DNA of 63,051 nt from an uncultured Bacteroidales bacterium (lineage in GTDB: Bacteria; Bacteroidota; Bacteroidia; Bacteroidales; P3). Of the stretch, positions 19,586-29,183 are shown piece by piece. A program made the position numbers and the translations under genes. The stretch spans positions 1 through 63,051 of the forward strand of contig CAJOMZ010000001.1 in the NCBI GenBank assembly GCA_905236645.1, in the 5' to 3' direction. Each line of letters opens with the position of its first letter. The first letter of the stretch is position 1. The notes under the pieces were generated by a model. The model saw only the letters and a program-made list of their open reading frames with translations. It searched no databases and was not told the origin of the DNA.

Positions 19586-20464
19586 CTATTTATTATCTAT
19601 CAATCTCAACAGGTATTGCCCGTATTGGTTCTTCGCCATCGGCTGGGCAATGCGGCGCAAGTCGTCGTCGCTTATCCAGCCCTTTTCATAGGCAATGCTT
19701 TCCAGACAGGCTATCTTCAGCCCCTGACGCTTCTCGATGACCTCAATAAACGTCGAAGCCTCGGACAGAGAGTCGTGCGTACCCGTGTCAAGCCACGCAA
19801 AGCCACGACCAAGCAGCTGGACCTTTAGCTCCCCGTCATTCAAAAAAGCCTGGTTCACACTTGTTATCTCCAGTTCGCCACGTGCCGAGGGCTTGATGCT
19901 CTTGGCGACCTTGACGACTTTGTTGGGGTAGAAATACAGTCCTACAACGGCATAATTCGACTTCGGTTCCTTGGGCTTCTCCTCTATCGACAGCACATTG
20001 CCCTTGTTGTCAAATTCGGCCACGCCATAGCGTTCCGGATCTGCCACCCAATAGCCAAAGACCGTCGCCTTGCCCTCCTCCTCGGCATCCTTTACAGCCT
20101 CGCGAAGCAGTCGCGAGAAGCCATTGCCTTGGAAAATGTTGTCACCCAGAACCAGGCAGGCGGCATCGTCGCCAATGAACTTTTCGCCAATGATAAAAGC
20201 CTGGGCCAGTCCGTCGGGCGACGGCTGCTCGGCATACGAGAACCTCACACCATAGTCACTGCCATCTCCCAGCAACCGTTGGAATGCCGGCAAGTCGAAC
20301 GGGGTTGATATAATCAGTATGTCGCGTATACCGGCAAGCATCAGCGCCGATATAGGATAGTACACCATCGGCTTGTCGTAGATGGGCAGCAACTGCTTGC
20401 TGACGCCTTTAGTTATAGGATACAGGCGAGTACCGGACCCACCTGCCAGAACTATGCCTTTCAT
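19586..20464 (-). CDS. rmlA: Glucose-1-phosphate thymidylyltransferase
   Basis: The 292-residue nucleotidyltransferase begins with [20 protein letters not shown], the G-x-G-x-R nucleotide-binding motif. It continues with [32 protein letters not shown] (metal-binding Asp) and [13 protein letters not shown]. It makes dTDP-glucose, the entry step to rhamnose. It begins 5 nt after the BY-kinase stop. Length is typical for the short RmlA class. Confidence 0.96.
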   Translation of the reverse strand: MKGIVLAGGSGTRLYPITKGVSKQLLPIYDKPMVYYPISALMLAGIRDILIISTPFDLPAFQRLLGDGSDYGVRFSYAEQPSPDGLAQAFIIGEKFIGDDAACLVLGDNIFQGNGFSRLLREAVKDAEEEGKATVFGYWVADPERYGVAEFDNKGNVLSIEEKPKEPKSNYAVVGLYFYPNKVVKVAKSIKPSARGELEITSVNQAFLNDGELKVQLLGRGFAWLDTGTHDSLSEASTFIEVIEKRQGLKIACLESIAYEKGWISDDDLRRIAQPMAKNQYGQYLLRLIDNK

Positions 20465-20469
20465 ATCTA

Positions 20470-22929
20470 TTACTCCTTTTCTTTCTTTTCGCTATCGTCG
20501 CCATAACCATAGCCGTAGCCATAACCGTAGCCGTAGCCATAACCATAGCCATAACCATAGCCATAGCCATAGCCATAACCGTAGCCGTAGCCATAGCCAC
20601 CGTAGCGTTTCTTGATAAGCGGCGTGTCGGTGAGGACGATAGCCATATTCTTGAACTTCTGCTTGTCAGAGAGCTCTTGGATGAACGGGAACGCGCCCTT
20701 GTTCAGGCGGCCCACACGCATCACGTAGATTGTCAAGTCGGCACTTCTATTGACGATAGCGGCGTCTGCCACAATCTGAGCGGGCGTAGAGTCAAGGATA
20801 ACATAGTCATAACGCTCGCGCAAAGCCTCGACCAACTTATCGAACTTGCCGTTCATCAGCAACTGGGTGGCGTTTGGCGGGGTCTTCTCGCAAACGATGT
20901 AGTCCAGATTCTCCGACGAGTCGCTCTTGGTAATGATATTGTCAATGTTATCCTCTTTGCCGAGCAGATAATGGATAATACCCATACGGTTGTGGCGGTC
21001 GATGGTCTTCGACGTGCTGCGCTTACGCAAGTCAAGGTCAAGAAGGATAGTCTTCTTGCCTGTATAGGCCAACGAAAGAGCCAGGTTGATAGAGATAAAC
21101 GACTTACCTTCGCCTGGCATTGTCGACACCGTCTGCAGCACCTTCTTGCTCTCGTCGTTAAGGAAGAACGGTATGTTCGAGTGCAATATTCGGAATGCCT
21201 CCGTAACCGTGTCGGTACCGTTGGCAGTGACAAGCACCTCGTCCTTGGCACGGTTCTCAGGCTTTGACGGAATCTCAGCAAGAACCGGAATGGTCAATGC
21301 CCTCTCTACATCCGGTTTGCCACGCAGCTTGGTGTTGAAGAACGATATGAGGAACATAATAAGTGCCGGAATACCCAGACCAAGCACGATGGCGACGAGA
21401 CCGAACATCATCAGTCTCGGCTTGACGCCTGTCGGCGTTGCGCTCTCAACAACCTTGGCATTGGCAACGGCGACAGCCATATTCAAAGCATTCTCCTCAC
21501 GCTTGCTGAGCAAGTACAGATAAAGCTCCTCCTTGATCTTCTGCTCACGGCCAACCTCAGTGACCGCCTTGTTCGTCGTCGGCATATCGCTGATGCGTTT
21601 CTGCATCATCTGCTCCTGACGTTTAGCACCTGCCAACTTGACGTTGAGCGAATTGATAAGGTTATTGATCGACGCCACGATTGCCTCGCGTGTCTTCTGC
21701 AGTTCCTTCAGGGTGTTCTGCACTGTCGGGTGGTTGGGGCCTGCGCCCTGCACCAGTTTCTGATAGCTCAGCAACTGGCTGTTGTAAACTGTAATAAGAT
21801 TCGTCACACCCGCATCGGAGATGATCAGCGAGGGAATCAGCGAGTTGTCGTTGGCGTGGTTGGTGACGTGCTCCTGCACCATCTTGACAGCGGCCAGTTC
21901 CACCTCAAGCGACGACACCTCGTCGGCATAACGCATTCCCGACTGCATCACAGTACCGCCGGCCGAGGCCAGGTCGGTTACATTGGCATTCTTCTGCAAG
22001 CTCTCAACACGGGCATCGACGGCACTCAACTCAGCATATATCAAAGCGATACGGTCGTTGATAAACTTCTCTGTTTTCTCAGCGACCTGGTTCTTGTCGT
22101 TCACTACATCTTCGTTGTAAACAGCTATCAAAGTGTCGATAACCTCAAGCACACGACGGCTGTTTGCGTCCGAGTAGTTGACTGCCAGCATTGAAGACTG
22201 CTTGTCCATACGGCTCACCTCGAGGCGGCTCTTCATACTCTTGCCGACATTGTAGAGCGGCGAGAGACCCATATTATAGGTTATGTTGATGTCGTCATCC
22301 TTGAAGGGCTCCATCTTCTCGACCGAGAAGCCGGCATACTCATTGATGTTGACAATCTGGCTGAAAGCCGCCTTCTTCTTCTCGCCTTTCACCCTCTGGC
22401 CGTTAAGCGACGTAAGGCGGTAGGTATAGTTGTTCGTGTCAATCGGTGTCACCTCCATCGACAATGTCAGGTTCACACTGTCCACCTGCTTGTTATACAC
22501 CTTAAGCCGCATCGGGGCGTCCTTGTAGTACGACACCTTTCTGAACGGGTCGTTGCGGCTGCAAGTGCTGTTCATCCCCAGACGCTCGGCGGTCTTCATC
22601 AGCAACGGCGTGGACTTGATGATATACATCTCGTTCTCAAGCGACAGGCCGGTATTGCCCATACCCATATTGGCAAAGATGGCGTCCATATTCTGCGACT
22701 TGTAGCCCTTGTTGCCTGACTCGTCACGCAACAACACCTGGGCGTTGGCGCTGAAGCTCTTCGGCTGCGACTTGTATGCAAAAGCCGCGATCACAAGGCA
22801 TACAAACACCGAAATGACAAACCAGTACCAGTTGTTGATGACAATAAAAATAAGGTCGCGTATATTGAGAGAACTCTCGTTCTCCTGCGACGCATTCGGT
22901 TGGTTAACGATTTGATTGTTATTTTCCAT
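20470..22929 (-). CDS. wzc: Wzc-like polysaccharide co-polymerase / BY-kinase with (Gly-Tyr)n tail
   Basis: The 819-residue protein has the Wzz domain at the N-terminus (first membrane segment about residues 33-53, second about 505-530) and a cytoplasmic tyrosine kinase domain. Kinase motifs are Walker A MPGEGKS (604-610), Walker A' ILLDLDLRK (about 625-634) and Walker B YVILDST. Known: such proteins autophosphorylate a C-terminal tyrosine cluster and control polymer length and export with Wza. Here the cluster is extreme: after RYGG come 16 consecutive Tyr-Gly pairs (17 tyrosines in all) before an acidic/lysine end, DDSEKKEKE. Typical BY-kinases have a handful of tyrosines. It is flanked by wza and rmlA in one operon. 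Confidence 0.93.
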   Translation of the reverse strand: MENNNQIVNQPNASQENESSLNIRDLIFIVINNWYWFVISVFVCLVIAAFAYKSQPKSFSANAQVLLRDESGNKGYKSQNMDAIFANMGMGNTGLSLENEMYIIKSTPLLMKTAERLGMNSTCSRNDPFRKVSYYKDAPMRLKVYNKQVDSVNLTLSMEVTPIDTNNYTYRLTSLNGQRVKGEKKKAAFSQIVNINEYAGFSVEKMEPFKDDDINITYNMGLSPLYNVGKSMKSRLEVSRMDKQSSMLAVNYSDANSRRVLEVIDTLIAVYNEDVVNDKNQVAEKTEKFINDRIALIYAELSAVDARVESLQKNANVTDLASAGGTVMQSGMRYADEVSSLEVELAAVKMVQEHVTNHANDNSLIPSLIISDAGVTNLITVYNSQLLSYQKLVQGAGPNHPTVQNTLKELQKTREAIVASINNLINSLNVKLAGAKRQEQMMQKRISDMPTTNKAVTEVGREQKIKEELYLYLLSKREENALNMAVAVANAKVVESATPTGVKPRLMMFGLVAIVLGLGIPALIMFLISFFNTKLRGKPDVERALTIPVLAEIPSKPENRAKDEVLVTANGTDTVTEAFRILHSNIPFFLNDESKKVLQTVSTMPGEGKSFISINLALSLAYTGKKTILLDLDLRKRSTSKTIDRHNRMGIIHYLLGKEDNIDNIITKSDSSENLDYIVCEKTPPNATQLLMNGKFDKLVEALRERYDYVILDSTPAQIVADAAIVNRSADLTIYVMRVGRLNKGAFPFIQELSDKQKFKNMAIVLTDTPLIKKRYGGYGYGYGYGYGYGYGYGYGYGYGYGYGYGYGYGDDSEKKEKE
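20501..20597. repeat. In-frame hexanucleotide repeat coding the Gly-Tyr tail
   Basis: Sixteen tandem 6-nt units (on the plus strand ATAACC, ATAGCC or GTAGCC) encode Tyr-Gly pairs at the end of the kinase gene. Units vary at synonymous positions, but runs of identical units occur. Because each unit is two codons, slippage would change the number of tyrosines without breaking the frame. Confidence 0.93.
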
Positions 22930-22982
22930 TTCCTAAAGCTTTTCAATTAACTAATCACTATTCACCTTCCACCACTCAACGG

Positions 22983-23804
22983 CTACCTGTTGTTATAGTA
23001 CCTGCTCAACGTCCAGTAGTAGAACATCGACGACAGCACCGAAACCACCGACAAGCCGCTCGAGATGTATGTCATCACTATCGGGTCGCGGTCGGCGTTG
23101 CGGCGGGTCTTCCTGTTGGGCTCGACATAGACAACGTCATTCTGGTGCAGATAGTAGTATGGCGACTGGAACACATCCTTCGATGCCAGGTTCAGCGTTC
23201 CGATGATGCGCTTGCCGTTCTCCTCGCGGATAACCGTCACGTTCTCGCGCTGACCTGTAATCTTAAGGTCGCCGACCATACTCAACGCCTCAAAGATTGT
23301 AAGGCGCTCGCCCTGAACCACGAGCTGGCCCGGACGCGCCACATCGCCAAGAACGCAAACCCTGAAATTCATCAACTTGACGGTCACCACGGGATCAAAC
23401 ACGTGGCCATCGGCCTTCAACTGGTCTTCTATCATCTTGGCCAACTGCGAATGGGTCATACCCAGCACCTTAATCTTGCCCAACACCGGGAAAATTATGT
23501 ACCCGTCCTGATTGACCAAATAGCCCGACACTGCACTGCTGTTAGGATTAATAACAGCGTCATTGGACACAACTATCTTATTGGTCTCCTGATTGAACGG
23601 CACTGTAGCCCGGGGGGTCTGACTTTCCACATAGATGTAGAGGATGTCGTTGGCCTGGATACCCTTCGAGAATTCGCCTTCAAGGGCCATAACCGAATCC
23701 CTTGCGGCATCCTTCACATAGGCAATGTCGCGCTCTTGCCGGCACGAAACCGTCAGCAACAACAGGCCTGCAATTGGCAATAGAAATCTGAATTTCGTCT
23801 GCAT
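22983..23804 (-). CDS. wza: Wza-like polysaccharide export lipoprotein (SLBB)
   Basis: I start the gene at 23804 because this ATG gives a lipoprotein signal, MQTKFRFLLPIAGLLLLTVSC, with lipid-attachment Cys21. Upstream in-frame ATGs reach back to 23963 but lack a signal and run into the promoter. The 273-residue product has the polysaccharide export domain (NDILYIYVESQ, VNQDGYIIFPVLGKIKVLGM), an SLBB segment (GDVARPGQLVVQGERLTIFEAL) and a C-terminal membrane helix, YISSGLSVVSVLSSMFYYW. Known: it forms the outer-membrane secretion channel that partners Wzc. First gene of the operon, 53 nt before wzc. Confidence 0.92.
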   Translation of the reverse strand: MQTKFRFLLPIAGLLLLTVSCRQERDIAYVKDAARDSVMALEGEFSKGIQANDILYIYVESQTPRATVPFNQETNKIVVSNDAVINPNSSAVSGYLVNQDGYIIFPVLGKIKVLGMTHSQLAKMIEDQLKADGHVFDPVVTVKLMNFRVCVLGDVARPGQLVVQGERLTIFEALSMVGDLKITGQRENVTVIREENGKRIIGTLNLASKDVFQSPYYYLHQNDVVYVEPNRKTRRNADRDPIVMTYISSGLSVVSVLSSMFYYWTLSRYYNNR

Positions 23805-23933
23805 TTTGTCAATTTTTACTTTATACTTATTTATTATTTTGCGCACAAACATTAATTCCCCGCCGCACAAAGCACTACCATACAACCACATACCGTCCCA
23901 CAATTGTTTAAGGCAGGAATTATTATTGAATTG

Positions 23934-23964
23934 CAAAAATAAGCATTTTTCTTCACACCGCAAA
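23934..23964 (-). promoter_or_regulatory. Promoter of the polysaccharide operon
   Basis: On the minus strand a -33 TTTG (23961-23964) and a -7 TATTTTTG (23934-23941) are separated by exactly 19 nt, matching the Bacteroidetes vegetative consensus TTTG-N19-21-TAnnTTTG. The start site would leave a leader of about 125 nt before the wza ATG at 23804. Confidence 0.75.
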
Positions 23965-24058
23965 AATAATTTTCAAAAAAGCAATCTTTTTTCGCTTCGT
24001 CCGTCACAACGCCCTCCGCCCCGACGCCACAGACCTGGAAAAAAGCAATCGCCAAAAA

Positions 24059-24246
24059 CTGACATTTTGTCAGTTCCGGAAAATTAAAAACAGGTCAAAA
24101 AAGGGCCAAAAAAGGCAAAATACAAGTCCCTGATTTCCATATACCAAATTCCTATCAAATTCTACCCAAAGTCTTACCAAAGTTTTATCAAATTTTACGT
24201 TGGTAGACTATGATAGGTAAATGTTAAAAATCTGACAAAATGTCAG
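24059..24246. repeat. Intergenic repeat element A (11-nt units) between two CTGACA/TGTCAG boxes
   Basis: The core (24131-24217) starts TGATTTCCATATACC and contains five degenerate 11-nt units of the type TTACCAAAGTT. It ends with an inverted stretch (TTGGTAGACTATGATAGG) able to pair with the first units. Related copies lie at 31962-32046 and, reversed, at 45971-46056. Two 15-nt near-palindromes flank this copy: CTGACATTTTGTCAG at 24059-24073 and CTGACAAAATGTCAG at 24232-24246. It occupies the space between the divergent wza promoter and the nuclease gene; no gene is visible in 23805-24338. Confidence 0.85.
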
Positions 24247-24338
24247 TCCGTCGGAGAACAGGAGTTGGGTGTTTTGAGACCTGCCGATGCAATTTTGAGC
24301 GACAATTCGCGTTACGTTCATATAAACAACAAATCTTG

Positions 24339-27173
24339 ATGGAACCGTTTCTTCACTATGTGGCTCATCGCATCTGGGACGAACACCGGCAGGACCTTGA
24401 CCGCGTCCTCGTCGTGTTCAACAACCGACGCGCCGGCTTGTTTCTTCAGAAACAGATGCTTACGCTGAGCGACAAGCCGTTTTTCCTGCCGCGAATCGTT
24501 GGCATCGACGACCTGATAGCCCAACTTGGCAACGTAAAGATTGCGCCGCACGAATTCCTGCTTTTCGAGCTTTTCGACATTCACCGCACCCTCGAGGAGG
24601 CCGACCGGCGCTACCAGACGTTCGAGGAGTTTATCTCGTTTGGCGAAATGATGCTCACAGACTTCTCGGAAATAGACCTTTACCGTGTCGACGCCGAGAA
24701 GCTGTTCAACAATATCAGCGAGCTGAAACGCTTGGGAGAATGGGACCTCACCGGCGCGCCGCTGACACCGTTCCAGAAGAAGTATCTACGCTTCTACAGC
24801 TCGCTATACACTTACTACAACGAACTGCGGCAGCGACTTTCGGCAAGCGGCAGCGCATACACAGGTATGGCTTACCGCAACGTAGCCGACAACATTGATT
24901 CTATGATAGATACCGTCGACTACAGCCATATCTATTTTGTCGGTTTCAATGCTCTGTCAAGCTGCGAGGCGAGGATAATCGAATGTTGCGTCAGACGCGG
25001 CGTAGGCAGCCTGATCTGCGACGGCGACGACTACTATTTCTCCGACACGACACAGGAGGCCGGCGACTTTCTGCGCAAGAATGCCACGCGCTTTGACGGC
25101 ATAGGCGGATTCGAGAATCATTTTGCACAGGGAAACAAGACGTTACATATCGTCAACAGCCCTGAGAACGTGCTGCAGACCAAAGCCGCCGGACAGATTC
25201 TGAAGGGTATTTTAAAGGACGAAAACACAGTCAAAAACACCGCCATTGTCCTCGCCGACGAGGGGCTTCTGCTGCCAATGCTCAACTCTCTGCCCGAGCA
25301 GATACACTCCACCAACGTGACAATGGGCTACCCATTCACACTTTCGGGCGTAAACAATCTTGCTATCAGACTGTTGTCCCTGCATTGCAATGCAAAACAA
25401 GGCCGTTTTTATCACATTGACGTTGTCAACATATTATCCGACGCCTTAATATGTAAATATCTTGGAACAAGAGACTTGCACAACAAAATAACCGAGTATG
25501 TCAACAGGCGGAAGCTGATTTACGCCACCACGGACGACATTCAGCTGATGCTCAACGGCATAGAGGGCAGCGACAAGTTGATGTTCATCTTTGAGAAAAG
25601 TGGGCTGACACCCAACGAGATGTTGACGCTGATGCGCCGGACGGCGGAACTGATTACGACCGGCGACACACTGGAACACAACGTCAAAGAAACCGAGGCA
25701 ACGACCTGCTTCTTGCAGATAATAAACTATTTAGAGGAGCTTCAAGACAGTTATCACTTCATAGAAAAACTCGTAACGCTGCAACGCATCTATCAGCGAA
25801 TAGCACAGCGCCGCACGGTGGCATTCTACGGAGAGCCGCTGCAGGGACTGCAGATTCTGGGTGTACTTGAGACCCGCAGCCTCGACTTCGACAATCTCAT
25901 AATGCTGTCGGTCAACGAAGGCACATTGCCTGCCGGAAGAAACAGCAACTCACTGATTCCATACACTTTGAAGCGTGCTTTTGGCATACCGACATTCGAG
26001 GAGAAAGATGCCGTCTACGCCTACAACTTCTATCGCCTGCTGCAACGCACCAATGAGGCGTGGCTGCTTTACAGCTCTGATGCCGAAGGCTTTGGCAAGG
26101 GCGAACCGAGCCGCTTCATCTTACAGATAAAGAACGAGTTGGCTGCACGCCACCCGAACATCGATGTCAAGGAGGAGGTGCTTACAGCCAACAGTCGGCC
26201 GATTAAGGCCGACACTACTGCCAGAGCGCACAAGGACAACAGCGTAATGCAAAGGCTGAAAGAAATGGCTATCGGCAACAAAGAGAAGCATATATACCTG
26301 TCGCCCACTGCAATAAACAGGTATCGCAAGTGTCCGCTGCAGTTCTTTTACAACGACGTTTTAGGCATACACGAGCAGCAAGAAGTGAGTGAGGACCTGG
26401 AAGCCAACGAACTGGGCTCGCTCATACACGAGATTTTGAGAGACATATACAAACAGGAGCGCATAGTCAGCAAAGAGACACTCGAGAAAGCATTGAAAGA
26501 CATTGACACACTGGTTGATGCAACGTTGCACAATGAGTTCCTAAAGGGGCGTGATGACGAAGGGCGTAACCGCCTGTACAGCGAAGTGGCCAAAACCCAG
26601 ATTTCACGATTCCTGCAAAAGGAGATTGCCCTGCTTGACCCGCCGACACCCGACACGCCGGCTCACACCATTGAAATCAAGCTGGTTGAAGAACCCATCG
26701 GCTATGACCTTGATATGAGCTCGATTGGAATAGACTATCCTGTTCATATAGAAGGCATTGCCGACCGCATCGACTATTTTGACGGCATTCTGCGCGTGGC
26801 CGACTACAAATCGGGCGGCGTAAACGCCGCCGACCTCGTCGTCAAAGAGCCAGACCCCGACCCCTACAAAGTGTCTGACAAGTGGTTTCAGGTGATGACC
26901 TACGCCTGGCTTTACTGTCGCAAGGAGAAGCTCAAGGCCAACTTCCAGTCGGGCATATTCCCTTTGCGCGACTTGTCATCGGGCTTTATGGCGGCCTCGT
27001 GGAGCGAAGACAACCTATTGTCGCCAAACGACATAGACCGATTCGAGCACATTCTGAAAGTCCTGTTTGGCGATTTGCTCAATCCTGAACTCGATTTCAT
27101 TGCCACACCTGACAAAGAGGTTTGCCCTTATTGTCCTGTGAGACGCATCTGCAAGGCAAAAATCATAAAATAG
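24339..27173 (+). CDS. AddB-like PD-(D/E)XK exonuclease subunit
   Basis: A longer frame opens at 24240, but I start at 24339 (MEPFLHYVAHRIWDEHR) because the earlier 33 codons include a repeat box and look non-protein. The 944-residue product has an N-terminal helicase-like part (VVFNNRRAGLFLQKQM, NTAIVLADEGLLLPML). The C-terminal nuclease domain has HIEGIADRIDYF (about 805) and VADYKSGG (about 822), the D and D-x-K catalytic elements. Cysteines at YRKCPLQFFY (about 662) and CPYCPVRRIC (928-937) match the iron-sulfur staple of AddB nucleases. I see no Walker A at the N-terminus. Known: AddAB resects double-strand breaks for recombination. The AddA helicase is not in the window. Confidence 0.85.
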   Translation: MEPFLHYVAHRIWDEHRQDLDRVLVVFNNRRAGLFLQKQMLTLSDKPFFLPRIVGIDDLIAQLGNVKIAPHEFLLFELFDIHRTLEEADRRYQTFEEFISFGEMMLTDFSEIDLYRVDAEKLFNNISELKRLGEWDLTGAPLTPFQKKYLRFYSSLYTYYNELRQRLSASGSAYTGMAYRNVADNIDSMIDTVDYSHIYFVGFNALSSCEARIIECCVRRGVGSLICDGDDYYFSDTTQEAGDFLRKNATRFDGIGGFENHFAQGNKTLHIVNSPENVLQTKAAGQILKGILKDENTVKNTAIVLADEGLLLPMLNSLPEQIHSTNVTMGYPFTLSGVNNLAIRLLSLHCNAKQGRFYHIDVVNILSDALICKYLGTRDLHNKITEYVNRRKLIYATTDDIQLMLNGIEGSDKLMFIFEKSGLTPNEMLTLMRRTAELITTGDTLEHNVKETEATTCFLQIINYLEELQDSYHFIEKLVTLQRIYQRIAQRRTVAFYGEPLQGLQILGVLETRSLDFDNLIMLSVNEGTLPAGRNSNSLIPYTLKRAFGIPTFEEKDAVYAYNFYRLLQRTNEAWLLYSSDAEGFGKGEPSRFILQIKNELAARHPNIDVKEEVLTANSRPIKADTTARAHKDNSVMQRLKEMAIGNKEKHIYLSPTAINRYRKCPLQFFYNDVLGIHEQQEVSEDLEANELGSLIHEILRDIYKQERIVSKETLEKALKDIDTLVDATLHNEFLKGRDDEGRNRLYSEVAKTQISRFLQKEIALLDPPTPDTPAHTIEIKLVEEPIGYDLDMSSIGIDYPVHIEGIADRIDYFDGILRVADYKSGGVNAADLVVKEPDPDPYKVSDKWFQVMTYAWLYCRKEKLKANFQSGIFPLRDLSSGFMAASWSEDNLLSPNDIDRFEHILKVLFGDLLNPELDFIATPDKEVCPYCPVRRICKAKIIK

Positions 27174-27217
27174 ACGAATTTTTATGATGGAATATACAAT
27201 AAATCAAAAAATATATG

Positions 27218-27225
27218 TAAATTTG
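27218..27225 (+). promoter_or_regulatory. Candidate -7 box for the OmpA/TPR lipoprotein gene
   Basis: TAAATTTG matches TAnnTTTG about 125 nt upstream of the ATG at 27351. No good -33 TTTG at normal spacing is visible, so the call is tentative. The 27174-27350 gap holds nothing else recognisable. Confidence 0.4.
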
Positions 27226-27350
27226 CAATTTCAATTGTATTCCTTTTTTCAAGCACCGAGAGGCTTGAAAACAAGGTGTATGTAATTGTGAATTAGACAG
27301 TAGTATTAAAACAAACATTGGTCCGAAATATCAAAAAAGAATATCGTTTT

Positions 27351-29171
27351 ATGAAAAAATCGATTTTTAGCGTCCTCCTGATGTCCCTGTTGCTTATGAG
27401 CTGCAGCGGTCTGTCGAGTATGAAATCCAACAGCAAGAAGGTTCGCTATCAGGCGACTCCCAACCCTGTCGAGACCCGCGACGACAAAGTGGTAGTCAAA
27501 TTTGTAGGCTCCATCCCTGAAAAGTATTTCAACAAGGGTGCCGCAGTGTTCATTCAGCCCGTCTTCACCTGGGAAGGTGGTTCTATTCCCCTTGACCCTG
27601 TGACACTTAAAGGCGAGAACGTCAACGGCGAGGGCATCACCATCAACTATGAGAATGGCGGCCGCTTCACATACACCGATGAGTTTGATTTCAAGCCTGG
27701 TATGGAGACCGGACGTGTAACTCTTGCGCCAGTGGCTTATATGGCCTCCACTACCGACGACGAAGCCAAGTTCGCCGACGAGATTCAGTACAAGACAGTC
27801 ACATTCCCGACAGTACTCATATCCGATGGCGTAAATACAACCTCAACGTTGGTAAACATCCGCGGCAACATTTCAATATCGCCTATCAACTACAACAAGA
27901 CGCAGGGCGTAATAGAGACCGCCGACATATACTTCCCCAACGGCCTGTCCACCCTCGACTGGAACTTCCAGATGAACCGTACCTTCAACAGCAAAGCACA
28001 GCTTGAAGAGCTGCGCCGCATTATGCTCGAGAACGGCCTGCCCAAGCAGATTACCATTACCGGCTGGGCCTCGCCCGAGGGCGAAGAGACCAACAATGTG
28101 GGGGTCAGCAAGAACCGCGCCGAGGTTGCCACCACGCAAATCAAGCGCGTCCTCGACGACGTTCTGAACACGATGGCAAGCCGTAAGCAAGTGCCCGCCT
28201 ACGAAGTAGACCACTACAAATACGAGCTCCAGAAGCAGATAATCGTCTCCACCCGCGCCGCCGGCGAGGACTGGGTGCACTTCGTCATTATGGTAGAAGA
28301 GTCTGACATTCAGGACAAGCACGCCATTGTAAACATCGTAGAGACCCAGCAGAACCTTATCAAGCGCGAGCAGATGATCAAGAATATGGCCGAGACCTAC
28401 ACACAGCTCAACACCGACATCTTCCCCAACCTGCGTCGCGCACAGATTGCCCTCTATTACAGCGAAGCCCGCAAGACCGACCCCGAACTGGCAAAGCAGG
28501 CGACCCTGAACCCCGCCAAACTGACCTTCGACGAACTGATGTACGCTGCCTATATCAACTACAACTATGAAACCAAGCTGAAATACTACAAGTGGGCCAC
28601 AGAGAACTACAGTGCCGAATGGGCCGGCTGGAACAACGCCGGCGCAGTATCGTTCTATCTTGGCGACTATGCCGAGGCTGAGCGCTACCTCAATATGGCA
28701 CGCCAGCTCAACCCCCACAACCCCGATGTGCTGAACAACACCGGTCTTCTCTGCCTGGCGCAGAAAGACTATGCTCTGGCCAAATACTACTTTGAAGAGG
28801 CTGAGCGCCAAGGCAGCACCGATGCCGAGACCAACCTGCCCATACTCAACCTGAAGAAAGGCAACTACAAGGATGCCGAGAAACAACTCAAGGGTAGCAC
28901 CTGCAGCTTCAACCTTGCCTTTGCGCAGCTGATGAATGGCGAGACCAGCAACAGCATCCGCACTCTCGACTGCTGCCTCGACCAGAACGCCGACGTGTTC
29001 TATCTCCGCGCCGTGGCCTACGCTCGCTTGGGCGACAAGGTCAACGCACTGAAGAACCTCAAGGTGGCCTGCGACGAGGAGTACAACTACAAGGAGCGTG
29101 CCGCCGTCGACACCGAGTTCAAAGCCTACTGGGACGACGAGGAGTTCAAGTTGATTGTAAAACTCTGGTAA
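27351..29171 (+). CDS. Lipoprotein with OmpA-like domain and TPR repeats
   Basis: The start at 27351 gives a lipoprotein signal (MKKSIFSVLLMSLLLMSC, Cys18); an upstream in-frame start at 27318 adds 11 non-signal residues. The 606-residue protein has a beta-rich N-terminal part (residues 40-190) and an OmpA-like segment (ADIYFPNGLSTLDWNF, ITITGWASPEGEETNN, SKNRAEVA, about 190-280). Helical TPR-type repeats follow from about 400 (WNNAGAVSFYLGDYAEAERY, VLNNTGLLCLAQKDYALAK). Known: this mix occurs in Bacteroidetes outer-membrane proteins bound to peptidoglycan. Inferred: a cell-envelope scaffold. No specific family name is claimed. The stop is 12 nt before pssA. Confidence 0.75.
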   Translation: MKKSIFSVLLMSLLLMSCSGLSSMKSNSKKVRYQATPNPVETRDDKVVVKFVGSIPEKYFNKGAAVFIQPVFTWEGGSIPLDPVTLKGENVNGEGITINYENGGRFTYTDEFDFKPGMETGRVTLAPVAYMASTTDDEAKFADEIQYKTVTFPTVLISDGVNTTSTLVNIRGNISISPINYNKTQGVIETADIYFPNGLSTLDWNFQMNRTFNSKAQLEELRRIMLENGLPKQITITGWASPEGEETNNVGVSKNRAEVATTQIKRVLDDVLNTMASRKQVPAYEVDHYKYELQKQIIVSTRAAGEDWVHFVIMVEESDIQDKHAIVNIVETQQNLIKREQMIKNMAETYTQLNTDIFPNLRRAQIALYYSEARKTDPELAKQATLNPAKLTFDELMYAAYINYNYETKLKYYKWATENYSAEWAGWNNAGAVSFYLGDYAEAERYLNMARQLNPHNPDVLNNTGLLCLAQKDYALAKYYFEEAERQGSTDAETNLPILNLKKGNYKDAEKQLKGSTCSFNLAFAQLMNGETSNSIRTLDCCLDQNADVFYLRAVAYARLGDKVNALKNLKVACDEEYNYKERAAVDTEFKAYWDDEEFKLIVKLW

Positions 29172-29183
29172 CAAAAGCCTGAA

